The notes beneath the pieces are model-generated. The model was not told the DNA's origin. It did no database searches and was given only the letters and a program-made list of their open reading frames with translations. 33,169 nt of DNA from Minisyncoccota bacterium (lineage in GTDB: Bacteria; Patescibacteriota; Microgenomatia; Levybacterales; UBA12049), in the NCBI GenBank assembly GCA_025449795.1, contig JANWIQ010000059.1:1-33169 (forward strand). Direction: 5' to 3'. Position 1 is the first letter of the stretch, and the number at the start of each line of letters is the position of its first letter. Made by a program: the position numbers and the translations under genes. Positions 8,643 through 15,483 of the stretch are shown piece after piece.

Positions 8643-10391
8643 ATGAAAAATTTGTATTTTGGTTTAATTGCTTTTGTTTTATTTGCTTTTGCAAGTATAT
8701 ATATTACTTTTCCTTTAATTTTCCACATGACAAATTATGTCACAGGGGAATTGGTTGTGTCATGGATTATGAATTGGAATATTCATGCAATTATGCATGG
8801 AGTGTGGGCGCAGCCAGGTGCCTGGCAGGCATTTTTTGATGCAAATATTTTTTACCCTTACCACAATACACTTGCATATTCCGATTTACTTTTATCATCA
8901 AGTATCTTTGCATTACCACTTTTTATATTTGTCCATGAGCCGGAATTGCCTTCCAATATTACTTTTATTTCTAGCCTTATTTTGTTGGGATTTTTTACTT
9001 ATATTCTTGTTTTTTATCTCACAAAAAATTTCTTTGCCTCTCTTCTTTCAGGATTGCTTATTATTTTTTCACCAGTAACGCTGGATAAGCGTTTTCACTT
9101 ACAAATCCTTGCTATAGAATGGGTACCACTTGCCTTACTATTTTTTCTACACTTTTTAAAAACCAAAAGATATAAATTTCTTATCTTGAGTTTGTTTTTC
9201 TTTGTTGTTCAAACTTATAACAGTTTCATGGCAGGATATTTTCTTGTTTTTTCCTATACCGGAGTAGGGTTATCCTATCTCGTGTCTAATGGGAAGAAAA
9301 TAGTTTCCCTTGTTACAAAAAAAACGATCCTATTCTCTCTTTTAGCTTTTGTTTTGATTTTTCCAATTATTGTTCCTTACTATCAAGTATCCCATGAATT
9401 TTCCTTTGTTCGGGATATTCGGGAAACTATTCATCTGGCCCTGCAACCTGAAGATTTACTGGTGACCAATGAAACAAGCAGATTAAAGCCAATACTATGG
9501 TTTTTTGACGCAAAACAATATCCCTCGTCTGCTGAAGTGAAGCCCGGGTTTTTAGGATTGATTTTTACAATACTTGCTCTTGTAAGTTTTACCTACATCT
9601 TCTTAAAGCAAAAATCAAAAAAAAGATTCTCGACAAGCCAGAATGACGTTACTCTCTTGGCATTTGTGGGTGTCGCATTATGGGGACTGGTATTAAGTTT
9701 GGGTCCGGCACTTCATATAGGTCGTCTTACTATTCACCATCCATTTTTAATCCCTTTACCATATGCTATAGCGTATTATGTCCTTCCCGGATTTCAGGGA
9801 ATACGGGATAGCTCACGTTTTGAAATGCTTTTTGTCATAAGTATTGCTATCGTAATAGGGATTGTCATTGATCAATTGCTTAAGAAAAGAAAACTTTACA
9901 TAAAAACTCTCGTTTGGACCGTACTATTAATCGCAGTTATGGGAGAGTTTGTGGGACCAATTAACTATGGAAGTGCTTATACTTTTGAAAACTTTCCACA
10001 AGTATATACGTGGATAGCAAAAAATACTCCTACAACTGCCGTGATTTTGGAAGAGCCAGTATACAACTGGGACAATAATCCTTTTGGTGACAATAGGGAA
10101 GTGTTGCGTGAATATTTTTCCACACTCCATTTTAGGAAGTTGATTAGTGGTGGAAGCGGATTCTCCCCTCCTCCATGGCAACAATTTGCCAAAAGCCAAT
10201 TCGCTAATTTTCCATCTCCTGCAAGCGTATTACAAGTAAAGAAGTACGGAGCAAATTATCTTATTGTGCACAAAGGTGAGTTTGATATTCTAAAAAAGAA
10301 TGGAGACTATGTATTATCTATGCTCTCCCAAAATTCCCATCTTCGATTTATAATAAAAGAAGGAGACGATTATGTATATGAAGTTAAATAG
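8643..10391 (+). CDS. Polytopic membrane protein, GT-C-like, with C-terminal soluble domain
   Basis: A 582-residue protein with about 11-12 membrane helices (to about residue 445) and a soluble C-terminal domain of about 130 residues. The first periplasmic loop contains VVSWIMNWNIHAIMHGV and FDANIFYPYHNTLAYSDLLL, the signature of a large family of bacterial membrane proteins related to GT-C sugar transferases and YfhO. It starts one base after the previous stop (TGA-T-ATG). The run KSKKRFSTSQNDVT is encoded by a repeat fragment at 9625-9648. The last codons contain the AAGGAG ribosome-binding sequence of the small ORF that follows. Role in surface-glycan assembly is inference. Confidence 0.72.
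   Translation: MKNLYFGLIAFVLFAFASIYITFPLIFHMTNYVTGELVVSWIMNWNIHAIMHGVWAQPGAWQAFFDANIFYPYHNTLAYSDLLLSSSIFALPLFIFVHEPELPSNITFISSLILLGFFTYILVFYLTKNFFASLLSGLLIIFSPVTLDKRFHLQILAIEWVPLALLFFLHFLKTKRYKFLILSLFFFVVQTYNSFMAGYFLVFSYTGVGLSYLVSNGKKIVSLVTKKTILFSLLAFVLIFPIIVPYYQVSHEFSFVRDIRETIHLALQPEDLLVTNETSRLKPILWFFDAKQYPSSAEVKPGFLGLIFTILALVSFTYIFLKQKSKKRFSTSQNDVTLLAFVGVALWGLVLSLGPALHIGRLTIHHPFLIPLPYAIAYYVLPGFQGIRDSSRFEMLFVISIAIVIGIVIDQLLKKRKLYIKTLVWTVLLIAVMGEFVGPINYGSAYTFENFPQVYTWIAKNTPTTAVILEEPVYNWDNNPFGDNREVLREYFSTLHFRKLISGGSGFSPPPWQQFAKSQFANFPSPASVLQVKKYGANYLIVHKGEFDILKKNGDYVLSMLSQNSHLRFIIKEGDDYVYEVK
9625..9648 (+). repeat. Dispersed repeat copy GATTCT-N-CAGAATGAC inside a gene
   Basis: GATTCT, eight bases, CAGAATGAC. 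The same frame with different middles occurs at 31494-31518 (plus) and 19335-19357 (minus orientation). Here it lies in a cytoplasmic loop of a membrane protein and keeps the reading frame. Confidence 0.65.
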
Positions 10392-10491
10392 GCAACAAGT
10401 TTTCCTTACCGGATTTGTTTTATGGGTTTTAGTTGTATTTATTTTGTATATCCAGTTTTTACTTTGTAGAGGACATATATGTTTACGCTAG
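10372..10491 (+). CDS. Small ORF, single membrane helix (37-39 aa)
   Basis: Not recognised. An ORF starting at ATG 10372 (or 10378) is preceded by a perfect AAGGAG six bases upstream, inside the end of the previous gene, and stops at TAG 10489-10491, twelve bases into the next gene. The product begins MYMKLNRQQVFLTGFVLW and continues as one strongly hydrophobic segment ending in CRGHICLR. It exactly fills the 87-base gap between two membrane-protein genes and its end could couple to the next start (AGAGGA before ATG 10479). Either it is a real small membrane protein or it is the original first helix of the downstream protein, separated by a frameshift. Confidence 0.4.
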   Translation: MYMKLNRQQVFLTGFVLWVLVVFILYIQFLLCRGHICLR

Positions 10492-12077
10492 GATTACTTA
10501 TTGGCATTTACGCATACAGTATTTTTCTTCTGGGATTATTGCACCTCTTGTATGTACCAGTGGTGTGGATTTTTACTTTTGGCTTTATTGGTGGGAGTAT
10601 CTATTGCTACCGAAAGAAATTAGAAGAAATTAGTAAGATAAAAAGGGTGAGAGAAAGAAAAATAGGTACGCCCTCTTTTCTTCTGTTATGTATTCTTATT
10701 GTCCAGGCAGGAGTAAATTTGATTGGTGTTTTAGGTCCAGAGCTGGGTTTTGACGCATTATGGTACCACCTTACTTTACCTAAGATTTATCTCATGGGGC
10801 ATGCAGTGTCTTATATCCCAGGAGGCCTTTTTCTGTATTCCACTATGCCAAAACTTTTAGAGCTGCTTTATATAGGCGGGTTGTCCTTTGGGTCTGCGAT
10901 ATTTCCAAAATTAATTCATTTTGGTTTTGGATTATTGACACTTGTTGTACTGTACCAAATAGCAAGAAGATTTTTGTCTCGACCTATGTCTTTTTTGGTT
11001 CTGGTAATTTTCTATGCAAATTTGGTAGTGGGATGGGAATCTATAAGCGCATACATTGACCTTGGTAGGACATTTTTTGAGTTGCTTTCTTTTTCTGCTC
11101 TGCTTTCATGGATAGAAACCAAAGATAAAAAGTTTTTTTATTATAGCGCGCTTTTTATAGGATTTGCTATTACAACCAAGCTTCTTGCTGTTGGTTCGTT
11201 GCTTTTATTTCTTATCCTTATATACATGGTATTACGAAGAAAAAATATACCTTTGTTGCGGCCTTTTCTGTCATATATGATGATTACTCTTCTTATTCCA
11301 CTTCCCTGGTTAGTTCTTTCTTTTATTAATACAGGTAATCCCGTCTATCCATTTTTTTCTTCAACCTATCCAATTTCCTTGCCCTGGCAGCTTATTAACC
11401 CACGCTATTTTGTGACTAGTTTTTGGAATTTATTTCTTTATTCACCGGATCCAATTAACCCAATCTATCTTATGGTATTGCCCATTTTTTTTGTATACAT
11501 GGGGAAGTGGTCATATGAATTGCGTCTTATTTTTTTCTATAGCATAGGTGGATTCGTGTTGTGGTACATTACTCCACAAACAGGCGGAGGACGTTTTATT
11601 ATTCCCTATTTGCCTCTTTTATCACTTATGAGTGTGTTAGCGATCTTATCACTTGGAAAAAAAAGAATAAAACAGTTTCTTGTTATTGTTGCGATTGTAC
11701 TGGCACTAGTTTCCATTGGATATAGGGGCATTGCAAATGCAAAGTTTGTTCCGGTTATTCTGGGAAAAGAGACAGAAAGTCATTTCTTGGCAAAACACCT
11801 CAATTTCTCTTTTGGGGATTTTGCCGATACAGATGGGTATTTTGCAACACATATAAAGTCTACAGATACTGTTTTACTCTACGGATTCCATAATGAATAT
11901 TACGTAGATTTTCCTTTTATCGATGCGACTTTTGTAAAAAAAGGCGATGAATTTAGCTATATTGCTGCGCAAAATACTGCACTTCCAGCACGTTTTCGGA
12001 ATTGGAATTTGGTGTATATCAACCCAATTACCCATGTAAGCCTGTATAGTATTGGAGGGATTCCATGGACATATTAA
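10479..12077 (+). CDS. GT-C/ArnT-like polytopic membrane protein
   Basis: A 532-residue membrane protein with about 11 helices. After a helix comes GPELGFDALWYHLTLPKIYL, an Asp-Ala-x-x-Tyr-His loop characteristic of ArnT/RgtA-like GT-C glycosyltransferases that use polyprenyl-phosphate sugars, followed by GHAVSYIPGGLFLYSTMPKL. A later loop has ITPQTGGGRFIIPYLPLLS, the Arg-Phe-Ile/Leu-Pro-Tyr-Leu-Pro feature of this family. The C-terminal 110 residues are soluble. ATG 10479 has AGAGGA seven bases upstream. It overlaps the ligase gene by 13 bases. Substrate unknown. Confidence 0.78.
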   Translation: MFTLGLLIGIYAYSIFLLGLLHLLYVPVVWIFTFGFIGGSIYCYRKKLEEISKIKRVRERKIGTPSFLLLCILIVQAGVNLIGVLGPELGFDALWYHLTLPKIYLMGHAVSYIPGGLFLYSTMPKLLELLYIGGLSFGSAIFPKLIHFGFGLLTLVVLYQIARRFLSRPMSFLVLVIFYANLVVGWESISAYIDLGRTFFELLSFSALLSWIETKDKKFFYYSALFIGFAITTKLLAVGSLLLFLILIYMVLRRKNIPLLRPFLSYMMITLLIPLPWLVLSFINTGNPVYPFFSSTYPISLPWQLINPRYFVTSFWNLFLYSPDPINPIYLMVLPIFFVYMGKWSYELRLIFFYSIGGFVLWYITPQTGGGRFIIPYLPLLSLMSVLAILSLGKKRIKQFLVIVAIVLALVSIGYRGIANAKFVPVILGKETESHFLAKHLNFSFGDFADTDGYFATHIKSTDTVLLYGFHNEYYVDFPFIDATFVKKGDEFSYIAAQNTALPARFRNWNLVYINPITHVSLYSIGGIPWTY

Positions 12078-13258
12078 CAGGGCTTTTTATTAGTGTTTTT
12101 CTTGTCTTTTTACCTCTTGGCCAGTTGATGCGAATTCCTTTTCAAGGGTTTACTATCGTAGGACTGGATGCTGTTGTTTGTTTGACAGCAATTGTGTGGA
12201 TAATAAAAACATTTAAAAAGTGGGAAAAGCCGAAATTACTTTTTCTTCCAGTAAGTATCTTTTTAGCTGCAGGCATTTTTTCTTTGCTTGCCAATGTTAT
12301 GTGGTTGAGTGGAAATGAGCTCTTTATTTCATGGTTATACCTTGTAAGGTTGGCTTCATTCATGGCTTTTTTATGGATTGCAAAAGAAATCTCAAAAAGG
12401 TCGCCAGCACTCATGCAAAAACTCTTACTGGTTGGTGGGGGAATTGTAATGGTGTTGGGACTACTGCAATATATATTTTTTCCATCGTTACAACCTTACT
12501 TATATCTTGGATGGGATAACCATTTTTACCGGGTATTTTCAACTTTTTTAGACCCCAATTTTGTGGGAGCATTTTTGGTATTGTATTTCTTTTACCTTGC
12601 ATTCCTTTTATTGCAAAATTATCAACACCAACAAAAGAGATGGCTTTTTGGAATGATTTCCTTCCTTAGTTTACTTGCGGTTTTCCTAACATACTCACGA
12701 AGCGCTTATCTTATGTTGGGAGTCGGCATTGTTATTTCTCTCTGGAGTTTAGGACAAAAAAAACTCATTCTTGGTGCAGTTGGAATACTCGCTGTTATTA
12801 TTTTGTTATTTGGGGTATTCCACCGTTATGGTGAAGGAAATAATTTACTCCGGACGGTATCTATTGAGTCTCGCTTAGGAAGCATGACCACTGCGCTTAC
12901 CATTTTTACTAAAGAGCCAGTATTTGGTACCGGATTTGACAGTTACCGATACGCCCAAAGGAGATATGGATTTTTAGGAGGTAATATTTGGGAAGCTACT
13001 CATGCAGGCGCAGGGACAAGTAATAGCTTTTTATTCGTACTTGCGACGACTGGCATAGTAGGATTTGGTGCATATTTTTTCTTGCTGTATAGTCTTTTCC
13101 AACAAGCGAAAGTTATATCAAAGAAAAATAAACTGTGGGGAGTATTGCTATGCGTGTCTCTTTTCTCCCTATGTGTTGATGCACTTTTTGAAAATACTCT
13201 TTTTTATCCGAGCATTATGTTGTGGATATTTACTTTGATAGGAATTGCCTCACCCTAG
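12065..13258 (+). CDS. O-antigen ligase family protein (Wzy/WaaL type)
   Basis: A 397-residue membrane protein with about 11 helices. It matches the O-antigen ligase (Wzy_C) architecture: a membrane segment with FSTFLDPNFVGAFLVLYFFY, LTYSRSAYLMLGVGIV, then the large outer loop EPVFGTGFDSYRYAQRRYGF and the conserved histidine region ATHAGAGTSNSFLFVLATTGIVGF. Proteins of this family polymerise or ligate lipid-linked glycans onto an outer acceptor (lipid A core, S-layer protein or lipid). Its position at the end of a chain of glycosyltransferases fits the last step of the locus. The final codons (Ala-Ser-Pro-stop) lie in a dispersed repeat at 13250-13277. Confidence 0.88.
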   Translation: MDILTGLFISVFLVFLPLGQLMRIPFQGFTIVGLDAVVCLTAIVWIIKTFKKWEKPKLLFLPVSIFLAAGIFSLLANVMWLSGNELFISWLYLVRLASFMAFLWIAKEISKRSPALMQKLLLVGGGIVMVLGLLQYIFFPSLQPYLYLGWDNHFYRVFSTFLDPNFVGAFLVLYFFYLAFLLLQNYQHQQKRWLFGMISFLSLLAVFLTYSRSAYLMLGVGIVISLWSLGQKKLILGAVGILAVIILLFGVFHRYGEGNNLLRTVSIESRLGSMTTALTIFTKEPVFGTGFDSYRYAQRRYGFLGGNIWEATHAGAGTSNSFLFVLATTGIVGFGAYFFLLYSLFQQAKVISKKNKLWGVLLCVSLFSLCVDALFENTLFYPSIMLWIFTLIGIASP

Positions 13259-13277
13259 CCCTCTCCTAAGAGGAGAA
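13250..13277. repeat. Repeat with 6-bp hairpin between convergent genes
   Basis: The CTCACCCTAGCCCTCTCCT type repeat contains TCTCCT (13262-13267), loop AAG, AGGAGA (13271-13276). It overlaps the stop of the ligase gene and could act as a bidirectional terminator with the convergent gene ending at 13300, although no T-run follows. Confidence 0.5.
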
Positions 13278-13299
13278 GGAAACCAAGGAAAACTTATTC

Positions 13300-14040
13300 C
13301 TACTGGTTGAAGTTGATGTTGAAGTCTTTTTGCGTTTGGTTACCCGCACTGTCCTGTGCAACGACGCTAATATGGTTGCTTCCGTTTTGCAGATGAAGCG
13401 TGTAGGAGTAATTGCCGCTCCCATCTACTATGGCCCAAAAACCATTGACAGTAATTCGTATATCTCCATTATCTGTTTTCCCTTTTACTGTTACCTCCTG
13501 TTGACTACTTCCTGAGAACGTTTGTCCGTCATTTGGGCTGTCCACGGTAAGGCTTGGCGCTTTATTGGTATAGGAAATAGTAAGCGCATTGGAAAAATCA
13601 CTTTCCTTATTACTCAATTTCGCTTTTGCAGAAATTGTGTTACTGCCACTATTGAGCGTGACATTATTAAAATGAAAGGATCCATCATCTTTGGTGTCTA
13701 CAATATCTGTGAGGTTATTGTTGACAAATAGTTCAACTTTTTCTTTGGGGGAAGCGCTGCCGCTTATCGTAATTTGTGCGCTATTGGTTGCGGTGAAGGA
13801 TTGGGTAAGGACTGGTGGAAAAACAAGTTGTTGGTTTTGTGCCTTTTGGGCTGCAATTTGTTGGTCTTTACCCTGGGCAAGAAAAAGACTGAAGTTGATA
13901 AGTGCCGGAATACCGAATTTCACAAGCAAAAAGAGAATAATAATTATTCCTGCAAGAGATAAGTATAAATTCTTTTTGGTTTTTTTCTCTAATGTCCTAT
14001 TTAGACGTGATTTAACCATATATTTATAAAGTTTATGCAC
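13300..14040 (-). CDS. Membrane-anchored protein with bacterial Ig-like domains
   Basis: A 246-residue protein: short basic cytoplasmic tail, one membrane helix at about 25-48 (NLYLSLAGIIIILFLLVKF), then an extracellular part with two beta-rich repeats. Repeat 1 (about 85-155) has ISGSASPKEKVELFVNNNL, GSFHFNNVTLNSGSNTI and AKLSNKESDFSNALTISY; repeat 2 (about 158-245) has VKGKTDNGDIRITVNGFW, GNYSYTLHLQNGSNHISVVA and DSAGNQTQKDFNI. These match the glucodextranase-B/Big-like Ig fold of surface proteins. Probably a type II anchored cell-surface protein, perhaps binding glycans; no enzyme domain. Translation could also start at the in-frame ATG at 14019 (residue 8). It lies downstream of tRNA-Thr on the same strand. 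Confidence 0.8.
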   Translation of the reverse strand: MHKLYKYMVKSRLNRTLEKKTKKNLYLSLAGIIIILFLLVKFGIPALINFSLFLAQGKDQQIAAQKAQNQQLVFPPVLTQSFTATNSAQITISGSASPKEKVELFVNNNLTDIVDTKDDGSFHFNNVTLNSGSNTISAKAKLSNKESDFSNALTISYTNKAPSLTVDSPNDGQTFSGSSQQEVTVKGKTDNGDIRITVNGFWAIVDGSGNYSYTLHLQNGSNHISVVAQDSAGNQTQKDFNINFNQ

Positions 14041-14115
14041 AGGTACAATACTGCACTTGTCTGCGGCAAATTCTTTTCCTTACTTCTGGGAAGCAAGGCA
14101 TAGAATTGTGCCTTG

Positions 14116-14187
14116 AGCCGTCTGCTGGATTTGAACCTGCGACCTGCGGTTTACGATACCGCTGCTCTACCACTGAGCTAAGACGGC
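14116..14187 (-). tRNA. tRNA-Thr (anticodon CGU)
   Basis: On the minus strand the 71-base cloverleaf has a perfect 7-bp acceptor stem (GCCGTCT/AGACGGC), D arm GCTC...GAGC with the AGTGGTA loop, anticodon stem GCGGT/ACCGC with loop ATCGTAA (anticodon CGT, codon ACG), and a T arm GCAGG-TTCAAAT-CCAGC with one A-A mismatch. The 5' sequence resembles known tRNA-Thr. CCA is not encoded (discriminator U is followed by CAAGG), so a CCA-adding enzyme is needed. Loop position 32 is an unusual A. Confidence 0.93.
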
Positions 14188-14384
14188 GCAAGCAAATTAT
14201 ATACTATAATTGCTTCAATTTCACTCAGTTGACTTACGCGGGGTCCTGCCAACCGCAACTTTTTCCCTTCGGTACACTCAGGGCAAGCCAGTGCTTGCGA
14301 CCCTTTTTATCCTGAGCAAAGTCGAAGGAGAAAAAACTCGCGTTTGTCACCCTTTCATATAGCTTAAATCGTAAATCCTAATTT
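14188..14384. repeat. Intergenic region filled with dispersed repeats
   Basis: About 200 bases without a gene. Besides the tRNA promoter it holds CGGGGTCCTGCC (14239-14250, also at 17808-17819), CCTTCGGTACACTCAGGGC, a hairpin GCAAGC-CAGT-GCTTGC (14283-14298) and TCCTGAGCAAAGTCGAAGGA (14310-14329). The last is the complement-type partner of the CTTCGACAAGCTCAG words found in coding regions. The upstream gap 14041-14115 shows nothing beyond the tRNA 3' flank. Confidence 0.6.
14196..14224 (-). promoter_or_regulatory. Promoter of tRNA-Thr
   Basis: Minus strand: GTGAAA (14219-14224), 17-base spacer, perfect TATAAT (14196-14201), then 8 bases to the mature 5' end of the tRNA. Transcription would begin at or next to the mature end. 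Confidence 0.65.
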
Positions 14385-14699
14385 TTAATTCTCTTTTCTT
14401 CCCCATGCATCCATCTTATCAAAAATTTCCTTCAAGGTAATGCCCTTTTTTGTAAGGCTATATTCTACACGCAAAGGTACCTCAGTAAATATCTTTTTCA
14501 TTACTATTCCCTCCTTTTCTAATTCCTGCAAACGCAGTGAAAGTGTCTTTGGGCTAATACCTTCAAGTGTACGTTGTAATTCGCCAAAACGCATTGTACC
14601 GGAGCAGAGCGTATGGAGAATAAGGATTGTCCACTTACTGCCAATAATCTTAATTGTTTTTACCACGCCACAGTTAGGTCCAAGTTTTTCCATAGACAT
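14385..14699 (-). CDS. HxlR-family winged-helix transcriptional regulator
   Basis: A 104-residue DNA-binding protein of the HxlR/MarR-like type, full length for the family. It begins with the usual Cys near the N terminus (LGPNCGVVKTIKIIGSKWTI), then ILHTLCSGTMRFGELQRTLE, the recognition helix GISPKTLSLRLQELEKEGIV, a beta-wing EVPLRVEYSLTKKG and a C-terminal dimer helix ending AWGRKEN. HxlR proteins often sense aldehydes, quinones or redox state, with the N-terminal Cys as the sensor in some members. It is divergent from the LUD-domain gene, which is the likely target, and its own start region has an inverted repeat suggesting autoregulation. Confidence 0.93.
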   Translation of the reverse strand: MSMEKLGPNCGVVKTIKIIGSKWTILILHTLCSGTMRFGELQRTLEGISPKTLSLRLQELEKEGIVMKKIFTEVPLRVEYSLTKKGITLKEIFDKMDAWGRKEN

Positions 14700-14700
14700 T

Positions 14701-14750
14701 AGTATAGCATACTACTATACTTTTTGTAACTACTTTACAAAATGAAGTAG
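14701..14750. promoter_or_regulatory. Candidate HxlR operator: three perfect inverted repeats
   Basis: The 72-base divergent gap holds AGTATAG-N7-CTATACT (14701-14721), TTTTGTAA-N5-TTACAAAA (14722-14742) and CTACTT-N9-AAGTAG (14730-14750). The first covers the likely -10 of the regulator gene (TATAGT, minus strand, 14714-14719). The second and third cover the -35 of the LUD gene. This arrangement suits repression of both genes. Confidence 0.6.
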
Positions 14751-14762
14751 GTATGGTATCTT
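14734..14762 (+). promoter_or_regulatory. Promoter of the LUD-domain gene
   Basis: TTTACA (14734-14739), 17-base spacer, TATCTT (14757-14762), and the ATG at 14772. The mRNA would be leaderless or nearly so. The -35 lies inside two inverted repeats. Confidence 0.5.
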
Positions 14763-14771
14763 GTATGTACT

Positions 14772-15395
14772 ATGGATACATTTAGTACAGTTGCTACGGA
14801 AACATCACTGCAAAAAGTAATAGAATCCCTTCAAAACAATGGCATGACAGCGGAAATTGTAGAAACCAAAGAGGATGCGAAGAAAAGAGTTCTTGCGATG
14901 GTTCCCCAAGGAGCAGAAGTGATGACAATGTCGTCTATCACCTTGCAAGAGATTGGTATTGTCGATGCAATAAATACTTCTTCGGATTATGATTCAGTAC
15001 GTAACAAACTCACGAAAATGGATCGGAAGACACAAAGCAGAGAAATGCAAAAGCTTGGCGCAGCTCCAGAATGGGCTGTAGGAAGCGTTCATGCAGTTAC
15101 AGAGGATGGTAAAATATTTATCGCATCAAATACTGGAAGTCAACTGCCAGCCTATGTGTATGGGTCAGGTCATGTGATTTGGGTGGTAGGAGGACAAAAG
15201 ATAGTCAAAGATGAAGAGGAAGCAAAAAGAAGAATCTATGAATATATTTTGCCAAAAGAGTCGGTTAGGTTGCGAAAGCAATATAATCTGCCAGATACAG
15301 TACATTCTAATGTGAGTAAGTTACTTATGGTGCATAAGGAAATTACTCCAGATAGAATTCATATTATCTTCGTGAAAGAACCACTCGGATTTTAA
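14772..15395 (+). CDS. LUD-domain protein (LutC/YkgG-like)
   Basis: A 207-residue cytosolic protein of the LUD (lactate utilisation, DUF162) family. It has an N-terminal helix pair (EVVETKEDAKKRVLAMVP-type region), then the family motifs GAEVMTMSSITLQEIGI, SVHAVTEDGKIFIASNTGSQLPAYVYGSGHVIWVVG and a C-terminal IHIIFVKEPLGF. LutC-like proteins accompany LutA/LutB iron-sulfur subunits of lactate oxidation, but here no lutA or lutB is nearby and the protein has no cysteine cluster, so it is a stand-alone LUD protein of unknown substrate. Divergent from and probably controlled by the HxlR regulator. Confidence 0.88.
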   Translation: MDTFSTVATETSLQKVIESLQNNGMTAEIVETKEDAKKRVLAMVPQGAEVMTMSSITLQEIGIVDAINTSSDYDSVRNKLTKMDRKTQSREMQKLGAAPEWAVGSVHAVTEDGKIFIASNTGSQLPAYVYGSGHVIWVVGGQKIVKDEEEAKRRIYEYILPKESVRLRKQYNLPDTVHSNVSKLLMVHKEITPDRIHIIFVKEPLGF

Positions 15396-15463
15396 ATTAA
15401 AGCCACCTGCCTTTTAAGAAAAATTAAAGAATTTAGTTAGGGGGTAAAAGCTTAGGTTTGTGT

Positions 15464-15469
15464 TATAAT
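15464..15469 (+). promoter_or_regulatory. -10 box (TATAAT) for dus
   Basis: TATAAT ends 14 bases before the ATG at 15484, giving a leader of about 8 bases. No clear -35 and no Shine-Dalgarno sequence. Confidence 0.5.
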
Positions 15470-15483
15470 TAAGTCCTATAAGT

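Noticed and set aside
13691..14029. 112-aa plus-strand ORF
   Set aside because: Antisense to the Ig-like surface protein, whose minus-strand frame has a clear membrane anchor and repeat structure.
14106..14315. 69-aa ORF (SAGFEPATCGLRYRCSTTEL...)
   Set aside because: It is the antisense of tRNA-Thr; this peptide pattern is a well-known false gene over tRNAs.
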